Below the pieces are notes generated by a model, which worked only from the letters and a program-made list of their open reading frames with translations, did not search any database and was not told the origin of the DNA. From Dirofilaria immitis (taxonomy: Eukaryota > Nematoda > Chromadorea > Rhabditida > Onchocercidae), in NCBI GenBank assembly GCA_024305405.1, contig JAKNDB010000086.1:682001-746000 (forward strand): a stretch of DNA of 64,000 nt. The letters run 5' to 3'. Of the stretch, positions 28,101 through 39,992 are shown in pieces. The position numbers and the translations under genes are program-made. Each line of letters opens with the position of its first letter. Position 1 is the stretch's first letter.

Positions 28101-31100
28101 GTCATGGCGCTGAATTAAATACTGATCAAGGATGTTTGTTTACCCAAGCAGAAGCGGCTTCAGCTAGAAATGAAGATGATAAGTATATACTCGAGGTCTT
28201 AGTTCTCATTTGAAGAAATTTAAACATCATTCTAACAAGTAATTTTCGAATCTACGGAAGCTTGGATATGATTTAAGAATTAATTACACAATGTCATAAA
28301 GCGTGAAAACTTTAAAACTTCCAGTTTTTGTACAATTTCTTAAGACAGGCAAACAAAAATCTTTGATACCCAATGAATTTCATTATCATTTGACTAATAG
28401 ATATTTACCAAAATGTAGATTGGAAAATTTTGAGGATGAACAGCGATATAAAACTTCATGTGGAGATGACCACTAATGAATTAGAATAGAATGTATCTAA
28501 AAAATTGATATGGAATTTTAATTTTATTTGAATCGATGAAATTTAGGTAAAGAAGCTGAAAGAAAATACGCGATCCACTTCAGCTACACCGCGACCGTCG
28601 ACATCCAAGGATTCACCTGATTTGAATAATCAGTTGGCGATGATGAGTATGCTTGGATATCCGTTTATGCCAAATCCTTTTATACCATTGATACCACCTG
28701 ACTTTTTACAAATCCACTTTTTCTGTAGCACAGAATGCTGGCACAACTGCACCACATGGTACGTTCAAGGTCTTAAGGAAATTGAGAATGAAAAAGCAGG
28801 GTTATAGAATAAGATTGCTTTAACAATTATTAATCCTTTGGCTTATGTGTTCATTTATCTTTCATCTTTTAATTTTTCATTTTTACCTAGTTTTCCTCTC
28901 TTCTTTAGCAATCCCAAGTGCATCACCAGCTAAGAGAGCTCGAACGCGGATCACCGATGACCAACTGAAAATTTTGCGGCAATACTTTGACATCAATAAT
29001 TCACCCAGTGAACAACAAATCAAAGAAATGTCTGTAAAAGCGCAGCTTCCAGAAAAAGTTATAAAACACTGGTTCCGCAACACACTATTTAAGGTCATAA
29101 CTTATATTATAATGATAAGCTTATATATTTATTCACTTTTCACTTAATTGCCAAACGAGTGAATGATTCTCATCAGGAAATTTTCAAAGATTTTGTACAC
29201 GCAATGTTCAAGAAATGATAAAATGAGCTTTCTTTTTAAATATCTTTCTGAATTCTATTTATGCCTTTCAACTTTCTCAATAGAGAATTTTTTTCCTTGT
29301 ATACATTTTTTATTTTTCAGGAACGGCAGCGTGACAAGGATTCTCCCTATAATTTCAATATTCCACCACAAATGAGCATTGATTTAGATACTTACGAAAA
29401 AACTGGCGAAACAAAAATAACTACCCTTAAAGTTGAAGTAGGTCGTCTTTGATTTTTAGAGAAAACAAAAGTAGCATAATGATATACAATCAAACGAACC
29501 ATCCTTAATTTATAAGCTTTCAACAAATTATGCTTCCAATTAGCGCATTTAGCAGATTGATTGTTTAAAATTTCTTACTTTTAGACGGAAGAAGAATCGA
29601 AATCACAATTGTTGCAAGCATCTGAAAATCCAGTAAATATAAGCAGTGTAGGAAATTCAGTATCTACTGCAAATGTTCAAACTGCTCAGATTCATTCAAC
29701 ACCGACAACATGCAATAATCCTTTTGCTACTTTTTTGCATGATGAGAGGAACCTTTCGTCTATATTACCAAGTATTTTTCTCACTTTCTGCAAAGAAAAA
29801 TTTAAGAGATTTAGACTTCATGTTAGGCAGTGGCAAAAGAGATTGTATTAAATTTTGATTTTTAATTTTTACATGCAAATAACAATCCACATCTATAATT
29901 AATATTGCCAAAGAATCTCTTAATTATCAATGAATTGGAATTTAAAAATTTCAAAAATCTTGTTTTATCAAATTTTTTTAGATTTGCCATCTTCAAATTC
30001 GGTGACCGGACGTCGTGCCAACCGTACTCGCTTTACCGATTATCAGCTGCGGACATTACAGCAGTTTTTCGATAAACAAGCTTATCCTAAAGATGATGAT
30101 TTGGAAATTTTATCGAAAAAGCTCCAGCTTAGTCCACGAGTTATCGTTGTCTGGTTCCAGAATGCTCGACAGAAGGTATGGCATGAAATCTGTTTGTTTT
30201 TCACATGATTACTTTTTGACGCTCAGGAGTTATCAAATAATAAATGGAACATTGTGAAGTTGGCTTATTGGTAGCCCTTATATGGAAATTTACAAAATGA
30301 ATGTACTGATCATAACCTGATCGAGCTTATTGATAAAATTTGGATTAGAAATGATCTGATATGCATAAGTTATTTATTTATTATTAATAATTGTTTGCTC
30401 AAAAAAATTTTTTTGGCATGAATTATTAATAATTGTTTGCGCTTTTTTTTTTTAAATTGGCATGAAAATCTTTTTTAGGCCCGCAAAATATATGAAAATC
30501 AACCGGTATCAAGCAGTGACGATCGATTTATGAAAACACCGGGAAGTAATTTCCAGTGTAAACGATGTCAATTGGTATTTCAACGATACTATGAATTGAT
30601 ACAACATCAGCAGAAATTTTGCTACAAGGATGATTGCGTAGCGCAACAAAAAGATAATAAGGCATATTAATGATATTAGTTCAATTGAATTATTGAAAAT
30701 CTTGGCAAAGTCTTGCTTTAATATTTTGGTCTGAATTGTTCCATTATCTAATCAAGAATGATTTCATAATTCCAAAATCTTTTTGAAATAAATTGTTTAA
30801 GAATGTTTATCTTTTATTATTACAGGCCGTAGAAGAGAATTTGAGTGAAGACGAAAAGACTAATTTGGAGAATTTACGCGATGTATCACGTCTGAATTCG
30901 ACATCCATTGGAACAACTAACCAGGCAGTTACTTTGGGCGGAGCATTAGCTCAGCTTATCGGTACTGTATCATCTGGAACTGCTACTGATATCAGTCAAA
31001 CAGAATTTTTGAAATTACAAGTACCAGTCAAACTACAGGATCCGTCTATGAAATTAGTAAGGCTTTTTCTTTTTATCCATCTTGGCATGATTTTTTCTAT

Positions 31101-34100
31101 CAACTTCTGAATTATTTTCAGTTATTAGATTTGTTCTAAAATTTATTCGTAATAACTTGAAAATAAATTGATAATCTTTTTAAGTAGTCTTTATTTTTCG
31201 TTCATCTGATCGCTACTAGATTAAAATTAATGATGAAAATATTCTTGAATTCCTTTCAAGAAACTGATGTATTGACATCTACAGAAATCTGGATATTCGA
31301 GCAGTTCTTTTATGCAAGTGTGAAAAGTCTCTGTCCTTTCTTTTTTTTTTTTACTATAATGTGGTATATTATTGCAAATTGCTCAAAAATTTATTTAAAA
31401 AGAAAGAATGGAGTGCATAGTAGGCGCGTCCATTTTGATAATCAACATGAACTAATAAATCTTCTCATCGTTCAGAAGGTAAGAGATAAGAAAAAAGCGA
31501 TATTCTATAAGCGCTGTCCTTTCTGTTGCCTATTATTTCATTCGCGAGATTCACTGATTGTCCATATTTCGAATCGTCATCCGGAACAAGCTAACAGTAC
31601 ATCGATTAATGTCGATTCATTACCGGACGCTGAAGATGTGAGGAAATGCATATTCTTTGCTACTACTTAATTTTTCTAATATCGCAGTATATGAATACTG
31701 TAGAAGATTGAAACCTGAAAATTTGGGTTGTCTCAGAGAGTGCTTCCAGCTGAATGAACAGTGTATTGAGTGGACAATTTCTATGGAATATCCATAACTT
31801 TATGAAATTTGCTGAAATTTTCTTATAGGTACCAACGATTACAGCATTGGCAAGTGATGATTCACTAGGAGATGTGTTGAGAACAAATGGTGGTTCGAAA
31901 AAATCGGAACTTTCGCCGCTTGATCTCAGTTATACCACCAATGGTGATGGGTAGGTCATTGCGATTTGTCTCAAAGTGTTATCGACATAGCATTTAAAAA
32001 ATCCTTCAGAGTTGTCTCAAGATTTTTATCTCCTCGATGTCGAAGTTACCCTAAAAATCAGCGTCAAATTATTCTGTCATTATTTTTTCTCCAAATATGG
32101 TTTGAAAAAAATTTACAAATTGTGTTTAAAGTTTGTGTTTAAATCTATTATATTTTTGATTGCTGCATGACGCAGAAAGTTTCAGACGTGAAGATTCAGT
32201 ATCAATATCTCCTTCATTTGTTCATTCGGATAACGATGATAACAACAGTGATAACATGGATATTAGTGAACGCTACAACAGTGCATCTCCAAATGCTACT
32301 GGGATTAGCTGTTTTAGTGCTCAGAGAAGCCCTGCTAGCTCGAAACGATACCGAACTCATTTGACACCACTACAAGTTCATGTAAGTGTAATAATAGTAG
32401 TTTATTTTTAAGAGCCTCCAGAATTTTAATATTCGAATTAAGCATTGTTTTGTCTGTTCTACAAAAAATAAAATTGCAGGTGATGAAAAGCATCTTCATG
32501 AGTTATAAAACTCCATCGATGAATGAATGTGATTTGTTGGGAACCGAAATCGGTCTCCATAAACGAGTTGTACAAGTATGGTTTCAAAATGCTCGAGCAA
32601 AAGAGCGAAAATCGCGCTCATGCAGTGGTCTGTTATTTTAGAGTAGGATTACTTATTTAATTGCGAAAGCTTATCAAATCTATCATCAGTCATGCAGTTT
32701 TTTAAGGTTTGCATGCAGAAAAATTAGAACTATCAAGAAATTCTTATACAAGAAATTAAGCTAAACAATCTAGATAAGGCGAAAGAGTTGAAATTAATTG
32801 GCAAACTAGCTCTAAACACTATATTTCTGAACATCGTATGCTTTAAATTAAAACCTTCAGGTGAAAAAGAGAATTATCGGTCTTTTGTTTAAGCATATGC
32901 ACTTGAAAAGTTTCTTAGGTGATGATGAATTACTTCGTTGCTCATCGACGTGTTGTGCAATATGTGGTGTTAGTTATGATCATCTTGTTACTTTGCATGA
33001 TCACATATTCACCAACGATCACATTAATCGTGTTAAAAAACTTCTTCAAGCAGATAATATTCAAGCAGAGGGATCAATAGATTTGAACGCTGCACCAGAA
33101 ATGACTGATAAAGATGATATTCAACGAACAAGGTTTCCCTGACAAATTCCATAATAATTCTTTTTATTTTTGTGACTTCAATAATTCTTTTCCAATCTGA
33201 AATAAAATCAGTTGTTTTCAAATATTCGTTCTATATCTGATGTTATTATTTAAATGTCTAGTTATCACAATTTATAGAATGAAAGCTATACGAGATCGAC
33301 GAACAATGAAAGCATCCTGCGTATCGACTTCAAATCCTGGAAGCAATGCGATACCGCATTTTCCTTATAATTTCTTATATAGTATTCGATCGGGTTAGTA
33401 TATACACCAGTATTGTAAACTTCTTTCTTACAAAGATTTTTTTTAAAAACCGTTAACCGATTCAGTTTGCATGAGCTATAGGACCAGACACAATAATCGC
33501 AACTAGTAGGCCAGATTACAATAACAAGTTAATAACAGAATGAAATTTTCTTACATCCAACTGACCCTTGATAGTTTCTCAAAATTTAGTCGATTTCCTA
33601 AAGAGCGTTAATGGTAGGCTTAAATTTATCTGTGTGCCAATATCTGTGTTTAAAAGTGATATAAGAAGTAAGTAAGGAACATGATTTTCATTCATAAATT
33701 CAACCTTTGACAGAAATTCTTGAAAACAAAATTATACAAAGTTGCTAAGTTTATTGAAACTTTAAAAAATACACTAAGATTAACTATAAATTGTTCTGAA
33801 TCTACACTTCTGTCAGTATTATAATCTCTTTGAGGCTTGGCACCAATAATGTATGATCCAAACTTAATGGGTACACCAATACCGATGCTTCAAATTCCTG
33901 AAAGTGTTATGACTCAGATTACGATGGATATGAATTCCGGCCGTGAGTCATCAAAATTTACGCAAGATGGTAAAACTTTTCAGCAATTGGTTGCCGTACT
34001 TCCATTACGTGATTTCCAATGTGCTGGCAGTATTGATAGCGAGGTTATTTTATTTTTTTCCTTAATTTTCTAACCTTATATTTTCAACTCTCCGAGCCCT

Positions 34101-34473
34101 TAAACATAAATTAATTTCATTTGATATTCAGGTTGGTTGGGCATGTCCTCAATGTACCAATGTATTTCAACAAGAACAGCTGTTGAAAAATCATCAACGG
34201 CTGATATGTCAGGGTTGTGATTCAGTGTTCAAATTGGTGCAAACTCATTATCAGTGTCGAGCTTGTAATACAAAAATTTGGTGCACAGGTTATTCTTCTT
34301 ATATTTTGTTCTCTATGTTGTTCATTGAAACTTCGAAAATAATGATTAAAATAAAATCATCCATTATTTTCTGCTGTATTACAAAATTTTAATTTCAGAC
34401 CGAATTTCGGGTTCACTGTGATACGTTGGAACATCAGGCTGCACGTGAAGTATTTCTTGGTAGAACAGCTTAA
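10202..34473 (+). CDS. zfh-2: zinc-finger homeobox transcription factor, ZFHX3/ZFHX4/zfh-2 family (28 exons, N-terminus missing)
   Basis: Nuclear DNA-binding regulator of neuronal and epidermal differentiation by family. Exons I support: 10202-10297, 17227-17357, 18906-18994, 21086-21217, 21741-21934, 22527-22665, 22775-22896, 23207-23366, 25761-25959, 26547-26681, 26865-27025, 27894-28195, 28547-28758, 28909-29093, 29321-29437, 29585-29771, 29982-30175, 30479-30661, 30826-31056, 31476-31637, 31829-31950, 32180-32381, 32480-32627, 32919-33132, 33278-33393, 33835-34043, 34132-34288, 34399-34473. They total about 1,525 codons. N-terminal C2H2 fingers are followed by three homeodomains separated by further fingers, the family order. 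Splice phases agree between neighbours except where homopolymer indels interrupt (near 21119, 21745, 21904, 22528, 28059, 28703/28718 and 34272). The stop is TAA at 34471. An AATAAA lies at 35078. Family assignment is firm; exon 4 and the ends of exons 6 and 18 are less sure. Confidence 0.9.
16834..16863. repeat. 15-bp tandem repeat in zfh-2 intron
   Basis: ATGTTGCAATTTTTT is present twice in direct succession. Confidence 0.7.
19127..19168. repeat. (TA)n microsatellite
   Basis: An uninterrupted TA tract of about 33 bases followed by GTATATATG, inside the zfh-2 intron after the exon ending at 18994. Confidence 0.95.
21741..23366 (+). other. zfh-2: zfh-2 zinc-finger block (four fingers)
   Basis: Exon 21741-21934 reads [12 protein letters not shown], then CTKCDQNF with its histidines displaced into another frame by an indel at 21904-21908. 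Exon 22527-22665 carries [11 protein letters not shown] ending in [13 protein letters not shown]. Exons 22775-22896 and 23207-23366 together make [27 protein letters not shown], the matrin-like fingers with C-terminal R-S-V-x-H typical of ZFHX proteins. All four are on the + strand and joined by in-phase introns once single-base indels are allowed. Confidence 0.8.
23367..25760 (+). other. zfh-2 intron, 2.4 kb, no exon recognised
   Basis: The flanking exons join in phase (…SDSLQ then NGLEQQQQ) with GTACAT and TTGCAG splice sites. Open frames inside, such as 24179-24373 and 25072-25371, resemble no family and have no good splice context. A TG-rich microsatellite lies at 24792-24897. Confidence 0.6.
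24792..24897. repeat. (TG)n microsatellite
   Basis: An interrupted TG/GT tract with TATG and TCTG variants in a zfh-2 intron. On the minus strand it yields an artefactual His-Thr repeat open frame. Confidence 0.9.
28909..29437 (+). other. zfh-2: zfh-2 homeodomain 1
   Basis: Begins [20 protein letters not shown] and has the recognition-helix motif [12 protein letters not shown]; the next exon (29321) continues with [12 protein letters not shown]. The WFRN motif, in place of the usual WFQN, and the SPYNF tail are as in homeodomain 1 of vertebrate ZFHX3/4, which supports orthology. An intron interrupts the end of helix 3. Confidence 0.93.
29982..30661 (+). other. zfh-2: zfh-2 homeodomain 2 and following C2HC-type finger
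   Basis: Exon 29982-30175 contains [17 protein letters not shown] and the helix-3 motif [12 protein letters not shown]. The next exon continues ARKIYEN and then a finger, [18 protein letters not shown], whose last ligand appears to be cysteine. Both features match the ZFHX pattern. The intron between them contains a recent ~43-bp duplication (30380-30466). Confidence 0.93.
30380..30466. repeat. ~43-bp tandem duplication near a splice acceptor
   Basis: ATTATTAATAATTGTTTGC at 30380-30398 recurs at 30422-30440. Each copy is followed by a T-rich run and TTGGCATGAA (30413-30422 and 30457-30466). The second copy sits just before the acceptor at 30478. Confidence 0.8.
32180..32627 (+). other. zfh-2: zfh-2 homeodomain 3
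   Basis: The first exon ends [15 protein letters not shown] and the second continues [20 protein letters not shown], with helix 3 as [15 protein letters not shown]. This is close to the last homeodomain of ZFHX3/zfh-2. The downstream exon at 32919 has another C2H2 finger ([17 protein letters not shown]). Confidence 0.93.
34132..34473 (+). other. zfh-2: zfh-2 C-terminal fingers, broken by an indel
   Basis: Exon 34132-34288 carries ACPQCTNVF and CRACNTK; the last exon begins [12 protein letters not shown]. In the given sequence the two are out of phase, and joining them gives an early stop. Removing one A from the five-A run at 34272-34276 restores C-x2-C-x3-F-x5-F-x2-H-x5-H exactly and ends the protein at TAA 34471-34473. 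Confidence 0.8.
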
Positions 34474-37400
34474 TCAAAATTTATGATACTCGTCATCTAT
34501 TACAAACTCAGAGAATTCGATGAACGGGTAACATTCGTTCGTCAAATGCTCGTTTATTTATTCATCCAAAAGTATTCTCCAAAATCTTTCATTCCAGTTA
34601 CGGTTTTAAAATTTCTGTTTTTTAATTTCTGTGGTTCCTTACATTGTTGTTTATCAAATGTAAATTTTCCGCGTGTTCGCTTACATTTTATTTACCATTT
34701 CTTATTAACGTATACAGCTGGTTTAGCATTTTTGATATGATAATGATTGTTGTTACCGTTATTTTCTGATATAATATATAGTAATAGCTTTCTTCGGTTA
34801 GCAATAATTATTTTCATTGAAATAACTCATTCATTAATTTTTTTTTGTATCAATTTTTGAAATTTTTATGCTCCATGTATAGTATATTTCCTTGACTTGT
34901 TTAACTAAACATGTATTTACCTTAGTTGAATTTTAAAGAAAAACTTTGATAAGGAAATTTTTGTGAGTCCGATTTTGAATCTGAGTTTCTAAAAATTCGG
35001 TATAGTTCATTATATTAATGCAATTTGCTCAGAAAGACTTCATTTTCAGTCTAGACTTCAAATTATGTCTAAGCGCGAATAAAATTTCCGTAAGAGAGAT
35101 ATATCGAATCAGAAATTTAAATTAATTTTTGATTGTAATAAAAGTGAATCGAATTGGTCTTATTTGATTTTGTGCAGAATTCAAGTTGAAACAGAATATT
35201 TTAGCCGAAATATTTTCTAAATATATCTTCAAATTGGAATTTCACATTAAGTCTGCACCATTTAATTGATAATTCAAATTCTATGTAAAAAAGATAAGAC
35301 ATGATATAATTGGTAATATGGAACATTACTTTGTTGGTATGTAAATAATAAAATAATATTGAAACAATCATATTTTTCATCGATGTTTTTTTGATGTCGT
35401 GTCATTTTGATATAAATTATTGATTATTCGGCTTATTAATTTTTATTATGAGCTTAAATGCAGATTTTTAAGCTTATGTCATCAATAATCAGTTACTGTT
35501 TCAAAGTCTAGCCTAATAATTTGTATTTCTGTTTTTGATGAAGTTTTCATTTGTAGAAAATATATATTTAAAATTTTTTTAATTATCGCTGTTCTGTGAT
35601 CTAGATCTCGCATTCTGTCAGCGTCGTCATTGTCATCATTTACTTTTCTAATTTTTAAAAATATACTCATCCCATATTTTTTAAATTAATTTCATATTCT
35701 GGTGATTTTCATCTTTTTTGTTGAATCTAGTTTTATCTTCTTATATACTTATTCTTTATTACAAATACTGTCGCTCGCCTTACTCATTCTTTTCGCAAAT
35801 ATGAAACGAAGTTCTTTGTTCCTGTGAAATTCTCTCCAGTTAGCTATCTTGGCATTTAAATTGTTGTTTAGCCAAATGCAAATTTTTGAGAAGTGGGAAA
35901 TCTTTACTGAGCATTAGTTCTTGAAATCACATATCGAATAGACTTAGGATCTTAAATGCATTGTTTCCTTTGCTTCAAGGAATGCAGTCTAAAACAGCGC
36001 TATTTTTTAGATATTTCAGTCAGTATGAATTCCTTGCTTATGAATTCATTAAAAATGAAAAGGTTGAGAAACATCTTCTTCTTCGTTTTTAATTTTTTTA
36101 CTAAAGGAAGGAAAGTTGGACATTTCATTTTTGCTTGCCTATCTATTTGAAGTTACTTGTGAATTCACCGATCCACCGTTCTAAGCCATCGATGATTGAT
36201 CTGAAAAGAGCAAGTGGGTTCTTCCATCTCGTTAATATGCTTCCATAATAGTGTCACTTATGTCCAATGTTATTGTGGATATGAATTTGAAGACGAAAAA
36301 CGTTTCATTTTATATATTCAACCTAGAGAACTTGATTAAATCTTCATATCCATTCTTTTCCTAATATGATTATATGCATCCAACTGTATAGGTAGACTGC
36401 TGTTTGTTATTATTTGTACTTTCTTTCGTAGCAATAAATTAGTCGGAGCGTTGTTGCCTTATGAAACAGTGTAGTGCATTCAAAATTTGATGTTCATAAA
36501 TTTTATGAAAATTTATCTATATTTATTTATATGTATTGCTGCATCTTCCACAATGTCCACACGATCTGTTCTTGCTTCCGGTTCTTCCTTTTTAGCTTTC
36601 GTTGTACTTTCGAAATGTTTTTGTCTTCCAGTCGGAAAAGAATTTTGCAATCCGTATATTTTTCTTTCAATATTTCGGAAATTTTATCAGAGATAAATCA
36701 CCTTCACATTTCTATAGAAAATCTTTTTCAGAATTTTTTACTTTGCTGATTTCTAGTGATAATAATTTTGAAAATTAGAAAGGTAATAAAAACTTTTGTT
36801 TTTATCATCTTATTATTAAAGGCTTTTCTCTTTTTTCAACATTTTTCCATTCAAATCTCCAGAAAAATATCTTTCCGATGTCTTTGCCATTTGATTGTTT
36901 TTTATTTGCTGAATGTTATGCCGTTAAAATATTTTTTGAAGTTGTGTGATACGACCATTCATTTTATTGAAATAAGAGCTAAAAGGTAAGGAAAAGATTT
37001 TCAAAGATTAGATCGTGCAGTGCGGTTAAGTTTATCTCATCAATATTATGAAAACTGCAATTCTCTCCGATGTCGCAATGGCATAGTATTAGGGAGATAG
37101 ATGTTTGATGCTATCAAGTCATTTGTTTATTTTGCCATTCGTTTTGCATACAACTTTTTATGTCGTCGAAAATGATGATATTTCAGCTGGTTTTGGAATA
37201 CTAAAATCACTTCGTTATTTTTGGGGACTGAAATCTTTTTAGGTTTACACTTCTCTATGTGAGGGTATAAGCGCTACAGGGATGGTTGTTGCAGAACTCA
37301 TTCAAAAAGCATTAATGTTTCGATCAAAGTAACCGTAGAGTTTTATTTATATCGATTCATATATTGATTGTTGACAATTTTATTTTTTCATAGCTAAAGG

Positions 37401-39726
37401 ATTAGAAAAGTTTGTTTCGAGAAAGATTCCAACAAATTAAATACTTCGGGTAGCAGCCTTTATAAAGTTGCGTCCTTAATGATTGGTATCCAGTAAGTAA
37501 AAAATTTGAAGATACTGAAGCAGTAAAATTATCAAAAATTTATACTGATGAATAAATATTCCACCTCGAATTTAATGTTATAGTGCAATTATTCGGTGTT
37601 TTAAATTTTTGGATCAAGTGTTAATGCGCAAATAAATTATTTAAGGAATGTGGGATTACGTATGCCTTCACAAAAATTGATAAAAATTTACATCGCGCTA
37701 TTCTGACTGTTTCTGTCATTCTATTCTTGATGTAATAGTGAAGCAATTGTTTGCACTGAAGTGAATTGTCAAAGATGTCTCATTTATGGCTCATTAGCAT
37801 AAAGTTTTTGTAAAAGTGCAAGCAGAATTTCAGGATGGTCGGCTCAAAGCGGCATTTCATTATAGTTTCATTTCATTTTATAAACAAGTATATACAAGTA
37901 TAAATAAAAAGGAAATAGCAGAGTGTGCGGAAAGTTTTCAAAACAATTAGGAAAACTGTCTCACTAATGAGAAATGATATTCAAGGGATGTATCACTTTC
38001 TATTGTTGTTTGGTTATTATATATGTTTTCTCTCTGTTTGCAAGAAAAATCAACATTTTAATGCTTAAGGTTTTTCTTGAAGAAAGTCTATCCATTTACA
38101 AACTTTTCAAACAAGGGACTGGTATTTATTCTTCCGTTAAATTTACTATGAATGTTTTTTGGTCGAGATTCAACTCAGGATGTTGTCACCTGGTAATTAT
38201 TTATTTCATTTATTATGCACTTATTCATCTACTTACCTCTCTTGAGGTGCTGCAATGTTTTGAATTTGAAAGCATTTTACAACATAAAAAGAATGAATAC
38301 TAAAAGAACTTTAGACTTTATGGAACTAAGTAATTTCACGGGATAAGGTCACTTAATTTTCAGGTTTAGTCTATATTTTATCAATCAAACTTACCGTGTT
38401 TTTTTACAACATTCTAGCGAGATAACAATGAATGAAAAGACAGATACAATAATGGAAACAGCTAATAATATATATGCCAATTTGATGGATATCCAAGAAG
38501 TATATGCATTACTTTGTTAGAAAACTGCTTGGACTTTTGCCAATATCACGATACTCATATTCATTATCCTACCTTATACATCATCTTATGTCGTTTTCAA
38601 TAAATATGATCGGAGTGTCATATCATCCATTTATCATTTAATGGTATTTGTTGCTTGGCCACTAAAAATAAACAGGAAATGGAATACTCTCAATATTACA
38701 GAAATCAGCTGAATGTAGGCTTGGTTTCTTGAAATTCCATAAGATAGAGAAAATATATAATATGCACAATATAGAGAGAATTTTAAACTCAAGTAATAAT
38801 AAAATGATGCGCAACATTAGATTTATATCTTGCTTTTTTTTCTTTTTGTATATATGATGATGTTATTTTATTGTTTTTATTCATCATGACAAACATGATG
38901 TATTACAAAATACGTTTGTTGTTAAAAACTGGTTTTCTCCACCATTGACAGTCTAAGCTAACATTCATTGGATCAAAATTTTGGGATAAAAATATAAATT
39001 GATAATCGATTATCAAATACAATAATCAGAAAACAAATTGTCGCCGAATATCCTAAAATTTTTTAAACATCTTACAATCATATCATAGCAATTCAAAAAA
39101 TTAAGCTATAAAATATATTAAAAAAATGTATCCTTTTAAACATCAGTAAATAATAGATGAATAATTCATATTTTATTCTTACATCACTTTTAGTCTTACT
39201 TTAACTTTTTATTTGTTTTCTTTCTGAATTCTGAAAAATGAATTTAGCTATTTAACGATCCATTTTATTTGGATAATAAAATATGAGAAGATAATATAAT
39301 GAATTACATTTATTGGTTTTCAGAGTATGGAAGCAACTTTACTCCAAGTAGTTTCTTGATGCTTTTATAATTCCTTCGAAGTTTTATTCAATATTTTCCT
39401 TATGTCTCTCTTCTTCATTAACCTCATAACGTCACGCTACTTTTAATAGCATTGTCACTTTCTCGAGATGTTTTCTTCTTAAGATGAAATGTAAAGCATT
39501 CGTAATACTATATTTCCCAATATTCCTCATTATTTAGTAGTAAAGAAATTTTCGAAATTAATTCAGATGATCAAAGAATAAGGAAAAAAATAAAACAGAG
39601 AGGCCATTGCTTATTTGATGAGAATCTGAATATGATTTCAGTATGCAAGAGAATTGTCGAATAATATCTGAATTGGTGAAATACTTTACAAATACTGAAT
39701 GCAATTTTAAAAAGGAAATTCAGAGT

Positions 39727-39924
39727 ACCTTTTATTACAGTACCCCTATCAACCAGCTCTACCACTGCCATTGAAGCACAATCACCCCTTCGAATGTTAA
39801 ACCTTACTACTCTAGAATACCCACCTTTACGACCTTGATAACGGCTAGCTAAAATAGCTAGTAATTTATCAACTGCTAATTTATTATTATGAAGACGTGA
39901 AAGTAAAGCCTTCTCCCATTTAAA
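39727..39924 (-). pseudogene. rplQ: fragment of bacterial ribosomal protein L17 gene (rplQ), probable Wolbachia-derived nuclear insertion
   Basis: Read on the minus strand, this stretch encodes the middle and C-terminal part of bacterial L17 without a stop. The key segments are ALLSRLHNNKLAVDKLLAIL, then SRYQGRKGGYSRVV, then RRGDCASMAVVELVDRG. The R-Y-x-x-R-x-G-G-Y-x-R and G-D-x-A-x-M-A-x-x-E-L-V-D patterns are typical of L17. The N-terminal half of the protein (normally 115-140 residues in all) is absent, and a TAG lies upstream at 39946-39948. After the homology the frame runs on into nematode-like sequence. There is no intron, start or neighbouring ribosomal operon gene. I infer a truncated lateral transfer from the Wolbachia endosymbiont of a filarial worm. 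A nuclear mitochondrial-L17 gene was considered, but the match looks bacterial. Confidence 0.75.
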
Positions 39925-39956
39925 GAGTAATTTACATAATAAAGACTAATATGTAA

Positions 39957-39992
39957 AATTATTGAAGTTTAATAAAATAAACTTCAATAATT
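39957..39992. repeat. perfect 15-bp inverted repeat with 6-base loop
   Basis: The left arm AATTATTGAAGTTTA (39957-39971) is perfectly complementary to the right arm TAAACTTCAATAATT (39978-39992). It lies about 30 bases from the rplQ fragment, on the side that would be 5' of rplQ. It could be a bacterial hairpin carried with the insertion or a local AT-rich palindrome. Confidence 0.85.

Noticed and set aside
28883..29098. Minus-strand open frame opposite homeodomain 1
   Set aside because: Shadow of the homeodomain exon.
37974..38303. 109-codon + strand open frame rich in Phe, Ile and Leu
   Set aside because: AT-rich intergenic DNA; it matches no known family, and hydrophobic residues are expected from TTT/ATT/TTA codons.
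39727..39924. Nuclear mitochondrial ribosomal protein L17 (MRPL17) exon
   Set aside because: The GDCASMAVVELVD and GGYSRVV segments look bacterial, and no splice sites or further exons are present. A database search is still needed to be certain.
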